A DNA stretch of 64,000 bases, taken from positions 132,174-196,173 of the forward strand of contig CACRXP010000876.1 of the NCBI GenBank assembly GCA_902702965.1, given 5' to 3'. How positions within the stretch are numbered: the first letter of the stretch is position 1; the number at the start of each line of letters is the position of its first letter. The notes under the pieces are model-generated. The model made no database searches. It was not told the origin of the DNA and was given only the letters and a program-made list of their open reading frames with translations. Positions 1 to 13,380 of the stretch are shown here, one piece after another. Origin of the DNA: Spirometra erinaceieuropaei. Taxonomy: Eukaryota > Platyhelminthes > Cestoda > Diphyllobothriidea > Diphyllobothriidae. The translations under genes and the position numbers were made by a program.

Positions 1-2190
1 GATTAGTCTTAGACGGTTAGCTATGATGCACATTTAAAAGTTTGCAGCCTGTGGAAAATGCATGTAACTCGTTGAGAAGAGATTTAACCTAATAAAGGTG
101 TATGTAGCTGGACTTTTATCGATCTGAGCTAATATAAGCTACAGGGCGAACATCACTGTCCGCTAGAGCATTCATATAGCTAGTTATCTTTGAAAGAAAA
201 AGTAAAAGAAAGTATTAAAAGTCCCACAGAGGATTAAGCATAAGGAGTGATGCACTCAGGGCACGTACTTAGTTCTATACGATAGATGGAAAAATCTATT
301 AAGCAGTAGCCTGACACTCAACAGTATACCCTTCATAAAATCAGTTTGTCATCCAAAACCTATAGTTCGCGTCTTAAAATCGGCCAGTCCCACTTTCAAT
401 GCTTATTTTTCATTTATTTTCGGTCTTAAGTGAGGCTTAAAAAATTCAACACTTTCTCCGAGGGCACTTAACGAATGAATCTTTTAGGGATTCTGCTCTA
501 TTTTCATAAACACTCATTTTCTTCCATTTTCTTTAAAAAAAACATAAAATTTTCCGAACATCGATAATTCATATTTCTACCGCCACTTAGGGTGCGCCAA
601 AGCCACGTTCTTGCATGAAGGCGTAAACAGCCAAAAGAGGGACCAAAGTACCATGGCTCAAAGGCTAGCGGATCTGGAAGCAAATTGTGGGGTAGGGCCG
701 TGTAATCGCAGGCAGCCCATCCCTTCTAAAAGCCTAAACAGAACTTTAAAATGGGCAAGTAGTAAAAAAAGCCCGCTAAGTCAGTTAATGCAGTTTTTTA
801 ATTACTTCAAATGGCTGTTCTTATTTGGAATTGGTCTCAACTTAGATTGTGCTGACAAAGGTATTGGATTATGAATCTGGATAAAATCCCGGCTAATCAC
901 AAGAGGCACACGTTTAATGCAAAGAGTGAACCCTAATTAAGACCATCTAATTGTATGTCTGTGGACTCTAAATGGTTGGTTTGATGACTTTTCACAAGTA
1001 GGGTAATTTGCCTAGGACTACGAATCCGCCTTCTGTAGAAAAGTACATTATGAAAAATAACTTGTGCGTCGTATAACTTACTTTGTTCACCAGGGAAGTG
1101 TCATACTAGAGGGGTTATGAGGTATTGTCATCCAGGTGTCAAGGTAATAAAAACAAGATCAAAAGATGGTGGCGGCAAGAATTTGCCAAAGACAAGGGGA
1201 AGAGGACTACGAACGGAAGCATAGCCTGTTGCAATGAATACGCAGCTCTCGCCTTAGTAATCGGCTTTCGCAACGGCAATTGACCACTAGAGTTAATTTT
1301 ATGATCTACCTTAAATCGGATTGGGCAGTCCTTAGCTCGGGGTGGAAACTATAAGCTCGGTGGGATCAAGCCACTTTAAGCATATCCGTAGGCGAAGGTG
1401 AAAAGAGCACGTATTACTTACCTTACTACCACCTTTTCGATGCCATTTTAAAATCACAATTTTATTCCTAAGAGCAGTAGGCTAACCAAAACTTGAAGTT
1501 TCAAAGAGCCTACGTTTTTGATGAACAGACATACGGGTTTTATATTGGCATCAGAGAAAATATACAGTTGTTTCCAAAAATTGTGTTCACAATAAAGGCA
1601 AACTTAATTATACTTATGTTACTTAGATTACTGGTTGTTCAATTCAACTCGTGCGACCGATACTACCAGGGTCCCGTTTTTCCTGTGTGTTATCAGTTCT
1701 TACACTTTGGGCTCTTAGGCGGAAAGTACCAGGACCAAAAACTATATTGATCCTCCCTTATGATGGTGAGCCCCAAAGGCGGAATTCACAGACTCATTCC
1801 TCAGCAATGGGAGTTTTGTAGTTTATGGAAATATTTCCATAATTTACATTCTTATCTTTAAGTGTTGACTAACCTCATTAAAGCTGCAATTCTGTTGCCT
1901 ATGTGCGTAACTTAATTGAGTGTGCAACCTGGTTTCAGATTATTTTAAAGACGACAGTACGTTGGGATTTGCGTCAATACTGGTCGGCTCGACTAACACA
2001 ATAAAGTTACTCAAAGGGGACAAAAGAGTTCAAAATAAAGTTTTTGGGTTGTCTAAGTCTAAGTGACTGAAGGCGGCACGCAAACCAGAGACTGCCATTT
2101 CGGTCTCGCTTGTCTTCGCAATTATGTATTTCCGAACTTTTATTACTTCTCAATATTTAGATGTACTTTTTGGTTGCGGTGTGCACGCGG
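1..2190. other. AT-rich stretch without a recognised gene
   Basis: I see no recognisable protein, RNA gene or structured repeat here. The short frames (for example 611-874 and 1493-1750 on the plus strand) are below 90 codons and match no family I know. A-runs and T-runs are common, as elsewhere in the window. Confidence 0.6.
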
Positions 2191-4847
2191 AAACTAACAA
2201 GTGAATGGCTGCCACAAGGCGGCTGAATGATATTCATTCTTGCTGCCGGGCCTCAAGTCTCTCACATCCTTCGCAAACTCCCCGTCGGTGAGTGTTGCCC
2301 ATCGGAATACCGTGCGAGGGGCCGCGTCAAAAGGAAATATTTTCACACTCTTTACAAGCATGGCAAGCCCAACTGTGACTATTCTCAACCAACTAAAGGT
2401 CGCTCGAAAGTAATTGGTTTTGAATGCAGAAAACATGCGAACGTCTTCTGGAAACGAGAGGCTGCTGCACGACATCATGATTCGATATCAAACCCTGACC
2501 ACAGGTCTGCTGTTGGTGCCACTCCTTAAGCCGTCTAGAAGCCAAACAGTGACTTCTTGCATGCTTTCGGTGGCCGCAAGATTATAGGGCATTCAATCAT
2601 TCTTACTGATCCATGCCACTGGAGAACCTCTCAGCAAACTTGCTTGACGCAACGATGCACTCTTAACCGTAACCTGTCTTACTTTATGATTGCATGGTAT
2701 AGCATCCTCCTGGAAGCTTACCACACAGCTGGTTTAAGGTAATTACAGATGGGGGTCCCAGCATGTCAGTGTGGTGCCCCTGTTAGTTGACTTCAACAAC
2801 AAAATTCTCTGATTAAGACCATCAAATATTTCATCATTTCCATTTATCGCCTCTACAGAAAAATCGACTTTTCGAAGACTGCACCGACAGTGACGGGAGA
2901 GTTGCGGATCGATATTTTGTAAGTGGATTCCTGACCTTTCCGTCGGCGCAGCATCACACGTTGATTGCAGGAAAACGACTCGATTAATTACCATAGCGTG
3001 GAGCTCACACTGTGCTGTGTGGAGTGTCTAGGACATTAAGCAACTTTTAAATGCTAAAGTTATCAAGTTCAGCCGGACTAGCAGAACATGAAAGACAAAT
3101 ACATGAAGAGTTTATTCTGTACAGAAAGTTAACCTACAATTCCAAACAGTAGCGACTGCTGTCAAGGATGCGGTGTTAGTCAATAGTGCTTAATGAAGCC
3201 AGATAGAGAAAGACTTCATTATTTCGGCTGCTCTGATGTGTTTGAGAGACAAGTTCGGGATGATGAGTGCAAGTGGTGTATCATACTGCGCGAAACAAGA
3301 ACGGCCTTTATTATTTGCGTTCTCATGCCCGTCCGTGGAGCATTTGGCTAGACTGAAACGTTGGCTCGTAAAGAAATCTTCATAATGATAACTATGGAGC
3401 GGGTACTTTGATGAAAGACAGTGGACGGCGCGAGAGTGTTGGTCGGCCAAATGCTCGCAAACAAGTTGTTTTTATTTGGCGGCGCTACGACGCAGAGTGA
3501 TGTGATACTTGCGCAGTTTCGGACGGAAATCCCAGAGGATCGTTAATGCAGATGAGGGGAGGAGGGCTGCCACGCAAGACTGCGCAGATTTCATAGTGTC
3601 CTGGACCATGGGGTAGCCGACTGCATAAGATTTATTGGTTATTGTTGTCAGACCTCGTTCCTACTGACTAGCCTGTCCAACTTTATCATTACAGCCAAAG
3701 AGTGGCAATGAGTAACCAGACAAACTAACATATGTCCACCCTATCTCAGGTTACCGACAGATTGTGCGTCCGAAAACAAACCTCTCCAGAGCAAATGACA
3801 CTTCAATAAGATTGCGTTTATCGTCATATGATGGATAACACTAATGAAAAATGTCGGCTATTTTCAAGCCAGACCTGCAAAACGCGAAGGAATCTCAGAA
3901 CAAAAAAGAAGTAAGGACAGACGGACGGCGTATTACTCATAATCATCTCTGCATCTCGTCCACACCACGGCACCATTACTGTGAGGAAATACAACATTCA
4001 CAATAATCATTTAAAGAAGCGGTGTGCATATTTTTAACGCCGAAATAATAATAACGAAAATGTAGACGAAGGTAAGTGACGTACGAATACTTATGACAGT
4101 TGAGCGGTTTAGGCCGTTCTCGAGAACGGAAAAACCAGAAGCCTTCGTTTGCCGCATTCCTTGAGAGCACATGGGTGCTTACTTCAGAGGGCCGGGGACT
4201 GGTCGTTGCACATAGACTTGACACAGTAGTTAGAAGTTAAACTAGAAGGTTCAGAAACTTGTCGTCACCAGACACAGCGTTGCATGATTGTAAATTTGGC
4301 TTGAGGGAAAGGCAGACGACCATAACTGGTCGTGGACAAACGTCAGATGGGGTGACGGAGGGGACGCTGGTAAATTGGTAAAGAAATATTGAGGGCTTGT
4401 TCTGCCTCCGTTTGCCAAGCCACAACTGTGGCGACCATTTAGTGCCAGAAACACAAAGATGCGCACGCACTCCGCGCACGTGACACACAGGTGTTAATCA
4501 GATGGGCCATAAGCGCTTCATCGAAACAATGCTCGTTAATGCATCACCGTCCCCTGGTTTTATCAGTCGGTGCAGGTGAATATTTGATAATAAAGGAATG
4601 GGCACATTCCAGTCCGCTGACTTGTTCTGGCCAAAAGACTCCGGATAGGTGGCGGACGTCAAGATCAGAAAAGTACCTGCTATGCAGAAGTCGGCCGAAC
4701 TATGGTAGCAGAGGACTGCGGGACAATTTATGCTGAACAGTTTTGGGGTTATTCTGTTTTCAGCCCCGAATACGCATCTGTTCGGCAACAAAACGAAAGT
4801 TTCGGCTAGATCGCAGTTGGCAGCCAGGAACGGGGAGGCGGACGGTG
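2191..4847. other. Block of visibly higher G+C, unidentified
   Basis: By eye this block is richer in G and C than the DNA on both sides. Several overlapping short frames occur on both strands, up to about 100 codons (plus 2227-2529, minus 2194-2478, minus 4498-4791). None shows a domain I recognise. The contrast in composition could mean an old transposon or an exon-bearing segment, since the PLE and LINE remnants further on have similar composition, but no motif supports either reading. Confidence 0.4.
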
Positions 4848-5115
4848 ACCTTAACCCAAATCCTAAGCTTAACCTAACCCTAACCTCAAACTTGAACGTT
4901 AACCGTTAACCCTAACGGCAACCTTAACCCTAGCCCTAACCGAAATCGTAAACGTAACCATGGCCCTTAGACAGCCGTAACTGTAAAACCCAACCGTAAT
5001 ACTGAAACCTAATCGTACACTCAAACCCTAACCGTAATCCCAAGACCTAGGTTTAAAGACATAACCCTAACCCGAAAATCGGAAACCATTACCCCTAGCC
5101 TAGTCCTAATCTCAA
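4848..5115 (+). repeat. Degenerate telomere-like tract (CCCTAA/TTAGGG type), interstitial
   Basis: About 270 bases are dominated by variants of TAACCC and CCTAAC, such as CTAACCCTAACC, AACCCTAGCCCTAACC and CATAACCCTAACCCG. The C-rich strand is the plus strand throughout. Many units carry substitutions (AACCGT, AATCGT, AACCTA), so the array is old. TTAGGG is the telomere repeat of many animals, including flatworms. The tract is followed by about 59 kb of sequence and so is not a chromosome end as assembled. It may be an interstitial telomeric sequence, or a satellite that happens to resemble one. Confidence 0.8.
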
Positions 5116-5574
5116 GCGTACAACAGAAGCCAAATGGGGCAGATGTGATTATGGAGTTCCACAAAAAGCCCCAGTAAACAAACCCCAGCCACCTATAATA
5201 CGGTAGCTGGCTACCAACTGCGATCTAGCCAAATTCCCTCCCATTAAAAGTGACGTAGGGAAGTCTTTGGACCTTGTGGCGGTCTACTCAGCCTGGTGAC
5301 AACGAATAACTTGACTCATTGGCATGGTGACGCCGACCAATATGTTGTCATCAATTATTAGACACAGACTACTCAGGAGCACGCTCGCTCCTTGTTTACG
5401 TTCAATCTGATAAGCCGATAGTTGTGCCACTTTCTGAACAACTTATATACTCCCTTCCTGCAGTGAATTTATCATGCTAACTGGGTCTCCCTGACTATTG
5501 ATTTAGAGTTATTCTCGTTATCGATAATTACTCCTCGACAATCCCGAGACGTTTGCTCAAGTACCACCCCATAT
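5116..5574. other. Unclassified repeat-like segment
   Basis: This segment directly follows the telomere-like tract and has mixed composition unlike the AT-rich DNA after it. It contains a short perfect hairpin at 5202-5215 (GGTAGC, two-base loop, GCTACC) and a TATA-like run near 5444. It could be a solo LTR or another transposon fragment, but I could not find matching ends or a flanking target duplication. Confidence 0.2.
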
Positions 5575-8500
5575 ATGTTTACGAACGCCGCCTTTGAATG
5601 GCGCAATTTAAAGAGATTATACGCCAAAGTTTCTATAAGTTTACGGTATATGGACGCCTACCGATCAAGTTACGAGATTTACTTGTTCTATTGTGTCTTG
5701 GGGCCCAAATTAAGGCATTCAAGTCAACTGCATAACGAACGAGAATATATGCTGGAGGAAGTTCCGAAAACGACAAGGGAAACTAAGATGACCATTTCTG
5801 GCCCATCGCCCGTCGTTGGTCAGCTCTACAGGAGTCCAGGTTTTGCAGGACACGAGGTTCGAAACCGACCTTTGGTCACTGAACACTGGTACCTCAAACG
5901 CTCTTCCTTTGAACCACGAGCTCATTTTCCTATCGGTTGTGATCAGAAATGTTGACTACGATATAGGGAAACTTACCAATCAGATTACTGGACGTGCTTG
6001 TGTCGTTATGCCTTAGAATTTAATGCGGAGCGCGCGTAGGCGGTTGTATAGCGCATGCTGAGCTGACGACTTAATAATATGGGGGACTGCATATTTCTCC
6101 TAAGCTGGAAAGTTCACGAAGTTGATGCTGTAGATCCTTGACAACTGTGTAGTGTCGGTTAGGCTCTAAGTTACTCGGAAATTGAAAACGTCTTCAATTC
6201 GGAAGCATGAATTCCATGTAAGCTAGTACAAGGCAGTATAAGAAGAGCGTTCTGCGTATACTCTCTACAAGGTATACACACTTAGACTTACCAGGTTAGC
6301 GAAAGTCAACAGGCATAATTTCCACCGTGCAGGCAGTCAATTCGGGAGATATAGTTTTTACAGGCGGCTAAGCAGACGGGCGTTCAAAAGCTACCGTCTT
6401 GAAGCTTTTCTAAAAAAATCTGTTGCATGTCACTTCGGTAGGCGCTTCCAATCGGCTTCATATTTTAAAAAGTCAATTAATGTTTCACAAGGTAGACTAG
6501 CTAGTGTATACTTTTAAAAATGACAGAACAAGCATACATTCTACACAGTGCTTTGAAAAAATGTTCGAAATAAGAATTCCTCAAATAGGCAGACATTTGC
6601 TGGTTACGAAATGGTGTGACGCACTGATTCATCTGCGTGCTGCAGATATAGTGTGCTTGCATAAACCAAGACCGCAAGTTTGGCAAATTCCCATTGCCTA
6701 TTTCGTAGGTAGCCACTTATAGTTCCGGTATACGGAAGATATAGGAGCGTGTATTTAAATCATGCATTTTTGCCCGTCAGGGTCAAATGCAACGGGCATT
6801 ATAATATGCTTTGCCTTATCTTTTGATTTTTGCGAAATTTTAATGGCCGGATCCGAGTAAATTGTCCAGTAGACTTTTAAACAACAGGGATTTACTGAGT
6901 AGAATCAAAAGTCATTATGCGTTTGATATTAATTACTCCCATTGAATTTTTGGTAGCTTGTACGACAAAAATCGATTAAGCCGATCGATGGTTTTACAAA
7001 ACAATTTTTATTTCTTAATGTATTAACAATTTCGACTTTTAAATGCTTATGAAATATAATATTTGAGCACTTTTTACAGTAGTAGGTAATAAAAGTTGGT
7101 GTCCTTCGCGGTAATTCAGTATTGACGTGTTTACGTTTGCATTAATGTACTGCTTAAAAGTTTATATTAATGTTTTAAATGACAAATAAACCTCCAAAGT
7201 AGTCAGTGGTGAGGAAATATACCTTTTATTCTGCATCAGGGCATTAAAACTGTACGGATCCTATTCTCTCCTTGCTTCACATGTATCTTGCCGATCCACA
7301 AAAGCAAACCAAGATGAGCGCCTATTTTTCGTTGTTCTCTTGTTAACATCTTATCTACTGACCTTGTGCATTTAACTACATTCGGCGGAAACGACCTTAA
7401 AAAAGACTTGAGTTTTGGTAAATTGTCTTTTTTGAATATTTTTCAATAGATACTTCTTAATTTTGCAATGCGTACTTGGGAGCATCGTTTCTCGATCAGC
7501 AGATTTTCATAAAAATAAACAAATTTACCAACTGTACTGTGCACTTTGCTAAGTGTTTACATGCTTTTAAAACTCCAATCATCGGATATTTTCCAGTTAG
7601 TGAAACACGAACGATGCGCCACAGTCAGAAGTATAATTGGTAGGAACGTAAGCAGATTATACAGTAACAGCATATACCAAGATCGGATCACATTGTACGC
7701 TGAAAATCTAACTGGACAAGCTCACGTTTATGAGCAAAACCTTTTTCCCTAGCCTGAAGGCTTTTAGCTGAAGTCAAAGCTTTTTTTATGAAAACAAGAG
7801 CGGAATAGATTTTTACAGTTAGGAAGAGGCTCATGCCTGAAGCAGTTGATTTTATTAAACGAAGGAAAAAAACTGTTAATTTAGTTATGAAACAACTCAA
7901 CTCTCTGAACGAGCAGTTTTCAACATAATAGTTTAATGACTAAATGATAGAACTCCTTATAAATGCTTGGTACATAGAAGCTTAGACTATCCCCAGGAGG
8001 GTAGACGCTTTCCTATGATACTATAAAAGAAGAAATCATAGTTACTTTTTAGACTATAAAGGTTGCGGGAAAGGTCTACCAGCCTGACGCCTTTATGAGC
8101 ATGGTATAGACAAGTCTCCCATTAATAGACCCTGAATGACCGAAACAGGCCCATCTACTTCAAGGGACAATTTGAACGCCTACATCAGAATAGTTAGAGA
8201 ATCATTGTTAATTAATATTAGGGAAATGCTGCAATACAATTATAAGGCAGTGCCACTCATTTCCTCAGAATATTTTTATTGTCAAACAATCAATAAAGTT
8301 TTGAAGTCGACGTCTTAAGATGGATCGGAAGGTTGCTCTTCCGTATTCATTTAGCAGCCTAGGGAAAACGCTTGACGAGGCAGACTGAGTGTCATATGAC
8401 TCATCTTATACAATTCCCAATGGTATTGTCAGAAAACAGAACTGCTCATGACGACGTGGCTTCCTTTGCATCAATCTACCTGCTCCCAAAGCTGCTGTTT

Positions 8501-10950
8501 GTTTTTGGTGAAGAGTGTATCAAGAAAAAAATGCATCGTGCCAGTACCCCGAGTTTGAAAGTTATCGATTTCGTTCTCAGGGTCCCATCGCAACAAGCCT
8601 AGTGTTTTGTCGTACATGTTTTACACTGTTTTCGCCGACCGTAAATGTACTTCTAGCGTAAACAAAGCGCATTTCCGCCTTGTGTTCATAATATTCCGAT
8701 GCGTGTCTGCAGTACTGATGCATGAGCTGTTCCGAGAATTTTTCATCGGTGTTTCTGCATGACTACAGGCACATTAAGTCAATACCTGTTTTTCTGCCGG
8801 AGCCATAAAAGTCCTGGATCATGTTTTTGATTGTTTGGTTAAACATTCTGGGAATGATGATGTTGTCAAGTCGTTAGTTTACAAGTTCACTTCTCTTGCG
8901 CGTTAAAACTACAATTGTGAGTCCCCACATATTTTTAACAAAAAAAACCAAATTTGTAAAAAGTTGACGAGCAGACGATTTCAAGTAGATATGCGTAAAC
9001 GCATAAATTTAGAAGAGTATGGTAGATCGATTAAAGTCAAATTCCTCGCGGTTGGCGCTGACCAACAGATAAAATAAATATAAAAATCGCATACTCGAAT
9101 GACCACAGTCACCAAACCACGGCAGAGACCGTCAAATATAGCAGTTCCCGTGCACAGGGATGGACAATGTGCTGAGTTAAAGACAACCTGATTTTTTAGA
9201 AACGATTGAATTTTCTGACATAAATGAAGCCATGAAACGAAAGAAAGGCCGCTAAGAATAGCAATTGAAAGGGTTGTGCATTCTTGATAGTCATTTTCGA
9301 CAACTAATATTTAGCCTGTGGTTTCACATTTAGAATTCTCGCATGTTGAAATCCAGTAACAAGGGTTAAAATGGAATACCTTGAACTTCGCCGACCAGTA
9401 TTTCTCACATACAATTTGTAGTTCGACTTTAATTCCTTAATTATACCTACTATTTAGATATACGAGTGTGCATCTTCCTCCATTTAGTGACAGCTAGGCA
9501 GATGATGATTAAACAGTCGCACTGTGAACTTTTACCAGTTCACCAAAACGTTTTGGTCACCTGAGAATGATGCCTACCGACCGTTTTTGATGGTAGGACT
9601 GAATACGGAAAATTCTAACTTGCCTTGAAACAGTGGTCTAGTACATTCAAGTGACCGCACAAGGGCAGCCATATGTAATAGGGAATTATCGCTGAAAAAC
9701 AGGAAGGGAATGGGGAAAACCACCGTTGACTAGTGTTTCGCGATCAGTCAGCTACAGTTCAATTGTATTCTTGCCACAGGACGGTAATGAGGCCAGCAAT
9801 GGTCATTCCGGCCCAAACTATTTTTGTTGGTAGTATGTCTCGATTTGTCAACCTGTCCTGACTGCAGAGCACAGTAGGGAATTTCTAGTTCGTTCCAAGT
9901 GTTTTATCTGAAAACCCTCATAGCAGTCGTACAATTAAGAGCAAGCGAGGACCAAGAAGCATTACATAAAAAGATTTTTCATGGCCCTCCCTGTTTCGCG
10001 GGCCATTATTAATCAATCATGAACCAGCCACAGGACGGAAGAACCGCAGGTTTAAGTCGAATCCGATTGGTTCTTCGGTGAAAGTAAAGCCCTCTACCCC
10101 TTAACGCTTTGTCGCATATAGTGACAAATATTCAGGGCCAACGTTCGAGTGTATGTGCTCATCATAGCGGAAACATGGGCATTTCCGCTTTGTGTCAGAG
10201 TATCAATCAGACGTTTTTGACTTTAATGTCGGAAAACCAACTGCGCATGATTCAGTTTTTGCGCAATATTCCATTTCTGAGGGCTTTAGACGGCAAACGA
10301 ACTAGAAATGACTAAGTCGACATTTTTTGACTTGACAGGTACCGGTTCGAGGAAACGCCAACTTGGTCGTGTTTGCCAAGGTTTACTAATAAGTGAGTAA
10401 AGCATTAGCTGCAGAAAAGATAAAAGTTCGATCCCTATGTTGTTAGTTTAACCCACAATGACCTTTAGGCGCTGAAAGCATAAAATTGCGTAATTTTACG
10501 TATTTTAAAGGTGTTTTCTACCCGAAAATGTTAAATAACCTAAAAAAAGCATGCAAAATGAGTGCGTTCCAAAATTAAACGGCAATTATAAGTCCTTCCG
10601 CGTGTTCAATAAAATAGCAAATTGTTCACCTGTATAAAAATACATCCGCTCCTATTAGTGGTTTGGACCGATAAAACTTAATCCTAGTAATTATGGTTTT
10701 TATATACATTTTTATTCTTAAGAGTGAGAGAAAAGAGTGGCGGTATGCTATAATTTAACCTTTCCAAAGACTCCTGGAGTACTCGGATCATTCGACTAAA
10801 ATTGGCAGTTACAATGGGTTAAGGTAAAACCTGCAAAAATTGGATCATCCTTATAGCATTTATAACGACGGTAGTGATCATGTTAGTATATTTCATAGGT
10901 ATTTTTGCATATTTTTAATTATTCATGTTGACCCAACTGTGAAAACTCAG
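5575..10950. other. AT-rich stretch without a recognised gene
   Basis: The longest frame is plus 5575-5955 (126 codons). It has no recognisable domain and overlaps other frames on both strands. The remainder is AT-rich with frequent T-runs. No tRNA, rRNA or clear repeat is seen. Confidence 0.55.
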
Positions 10951-10951
10951 C

Positions 10952-11013
10952 GTCTCGGTGGGATTCGAACCCACACAGTACAGCCAACGCTCTAAACACT
11001 TGAGTTACGAGGT
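10952..11013 (-). mobile_element. tRNA-derived SINE head with A and B boxes
   Basis: Read on the minus strand, the segment has a tRNA-like D-arm region (AACTCAAGTGTTTAGAGC), then GTTGGCTGTACTG, then a perfect B-box, GGTTCGAATCC, inside the arm GTGGGTTCGAATCCCACC. In plus coordinates the B-box is 10961-10971 and the A-box is about 10998-11008. The distance between boxes is too short for a full anticodon and variable arm, so this is not a working tRNA. Heads of this shape (internal RNA polymerase III promoter boxes, ending GAGACG) are typical of tRNA-derived SINEs. Downstream on the minus strand the sequence becomes AT-rich, and I cannot place the SINE tail. Transcription competence cannot be judged. 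Confidence 0.7.
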
Positions 11014-13334
11014 ATGATATTCGGCTGAGGGAGGTTTCGTTGGTTTACATTTAAGAAGAAACATGTATGAACCGTTAGTAAAATGTTACTTATCAAAGGC
11101 TAATTGGATTGCGAACAAGCATGCAGGGTGTTTGAACAATTATATGGATGATTGGGACGATAAAAAACCATTGTTCATTAAAACAGATAAAATATTCACT
11201 GTGAAAGAGAATTTTCAGAACTGGGTTGCTTGATTTCTCAACGCCCATTTTCAGATTGCTATTGGTTCTGGCCCGAGTACCACTGATATGGCAAAGCAAT
11301 GAAATTTCAAACATTGAAATTACATTCTTTTCTATGACTAGTTGCAGTTCTGCGATTGTTGTCGACTCTTTGAGCAAACGTTGTTTTTTAGTCATCCAAT
11401 AAGAAGTACGGATGTGCAGATTCTGCTGAACGAAAAGAGCATTGAATGTAGGTTCCTACACATGCAAAATTATTTGTAGAATCTTGTCCAAGTGCAATCT
11501 TTCCTCCTGATGACTGATACAAGTTCCACAAGTGGCTCAAAACTATCATGTTCATGGCTTTATCTGACTTCTACTAATGCGCTTATTGTTTTGTCTGCAA
11601 AAGCAACAATTAAGCTGTTATCTGTCCATGTGTTCTTACATTTGTAGGACGTCGTGGGAACAATTTAGGATCCTCTTTGACCTTGATAAATTTAGCAAGA
11701 AATGACCACTATTCGAAGTATAAACTTGTCGCAGTAGTTCTTTAAATTGTAGTCAGTAAGAATGTTTTTCGTTATTATTATGAAGTTCTAGTTTGCGTCA
11801 ACAAATAGAACTTTCTTGACAATATCGATTAGCAGAAACCCCACATGCGCATATAATCAGAAAAATTATACAGCCAAGGTCCCTATATACATGAAAGTCA
11901 AATTCTATGTCCGTCATAATTTGGCATTTTTGTTGATGGGCAGGGTAAACCGTTTGAGAAGTAACCAACGCAGAAGATTTGTATCGGTTTCAAAACCCCA
12001 TCGTTTGTACACATGGGATTCTGCGAGCCCGTGAGGGCAGAAGGTTTGATGCAATTTGTACGAAATAGTGTCGTTCATAATTCGATCAACAGAACGTTTT
12101 TTGCCCTTGCACCATATAATGAACGATACACCGTATTGCAAAATGGAAAAATTAAACAGCTAACAACTCCACCCTCGTCACCCGAAGTGCGAAAATATAA
12201 GGTATCTTAGTTAACTCTATTATACCGATTGAACGGAGTGTATTGGCAATTATAAATAATGAAGAATGACTAATAATTGATAGAAAATGGTTTAAAGATG
12301 TCGGCACTATATTCGAAAGGGGAGGTCAATTGAATTATTTCTGCGGAAAAATATTGAAGATTGCGTATTCCGTTTTCAGGTACAGTATGTCTTAGAAGTC
12401 CTGATTCTTAATAGAGTTGACTTAGTGATCAGATTCTGCTGCTGCTGTTTGTATTGTTATCGACAGTTGCCACTAAAATCATGAAACTTACAGAGTTTAG
12501 ATGTTACTACAGTAATGCAGATTTTTGTCACAGGGGATCCACTTATGCCAAAACCTTAGACATTCCTCTGCAAACTTGACTTGCCTTCGAGCGGCAATAT
12601 AGGTTGATGGGACGGTTTTAACTGTAATCCTCCCAGACAGCACGTGAAATAATATGTAGTTTGAAATCTGCTTAAATATTTTTTGTAGAAGATGCAAGTT
12701 AATGATAATAATTATAATCAAAGCACGCTCAAGTGTTTATACAACCACAGCTCGACTTTTACAAATTAAAAAGAACAAATGGGTTCTAAAAATCAAGACT
12801 ACTGGCAGAGCATGTGGGTTTAAACCGTCTTCCTTTATGGCTTATCGGTAAATTTTGGTCGAAGCAGTATATTATATTTTTTGCCAGATGTTAAGTCACC
12901 AGATTTTTGCCTGACGACAGGGTTCTGAATTCGTTCACAAGTTTTAGTGAGAAGGATAAGAATGTCATTGTTGTATATAAGCAACGATAGACTTTCACAC
13001 TTTCTAAATATTTATTCTCATCAGAATATTTTCGCAAGATATTGCCGTTTAGTTAGTTATACTAAAGATCTGGTCTTTTAGTTGTTGTTGACTTGAGAAG
13101 TTTTTCAGGCAACGATCGGGAAAAGGCCCACAAACACACACGACCAGCCAAAGGTGCCTGTTTTACGGGAAATGTGGTAATAGGATTTTTACGGGCTGAG
13201 CCTATGTATGTATAGTGGAATGGCTAAATAAGTATAGATAATTAGTATATTTGTTTCTCGGTCACACAAAGTTTAATGCATTGACATGTAACGACCAAAA
13301 TTAAGCAGGAGAATTAAAAAATAAACTTTAGGTG
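11014..13334. other. AT-rich stretch without a recognised gene
   Basis: Only short frames (100 codons or fewer) occur, none recognisable. No structured repeat is seen. Confidence 0.55.
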
Positions 13335-13380
13335 TCTACAACGATCACTTCTCAACTCTCTGAGCTGAGGTCGTTGTAGA
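13335..13380. repeat. 10-bp perfect inverted repeat (hairpin)
   Basis: TCTACAACGA at 13335-13344 is exactly mirrored by TCGTTGTAGA at 13371-13380, with 26 bases between. Inside the loop, CTCA and TGAG can pair again. A second small hairpin follows directly (GTCT at 13395-13398 with AGAC at 13404-13407), reusing the string GTCTACAAC. The function is unknown. It could be a transposon end or simply a chance structure. Confidence 0.6.

Noticed and set aside
5857..5867. GGTTCGAAACC, similar to a tRNA B-box
   Set aside because: Differs from the B-box consensus at a key position, and no A-box or paired arms lie at a suitable distance.
5575..5955. 126-codon plus frame
   Set aside because: No recognisable family. 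Overlapping frames exist on both strands, and no splice or promoter context is evident.
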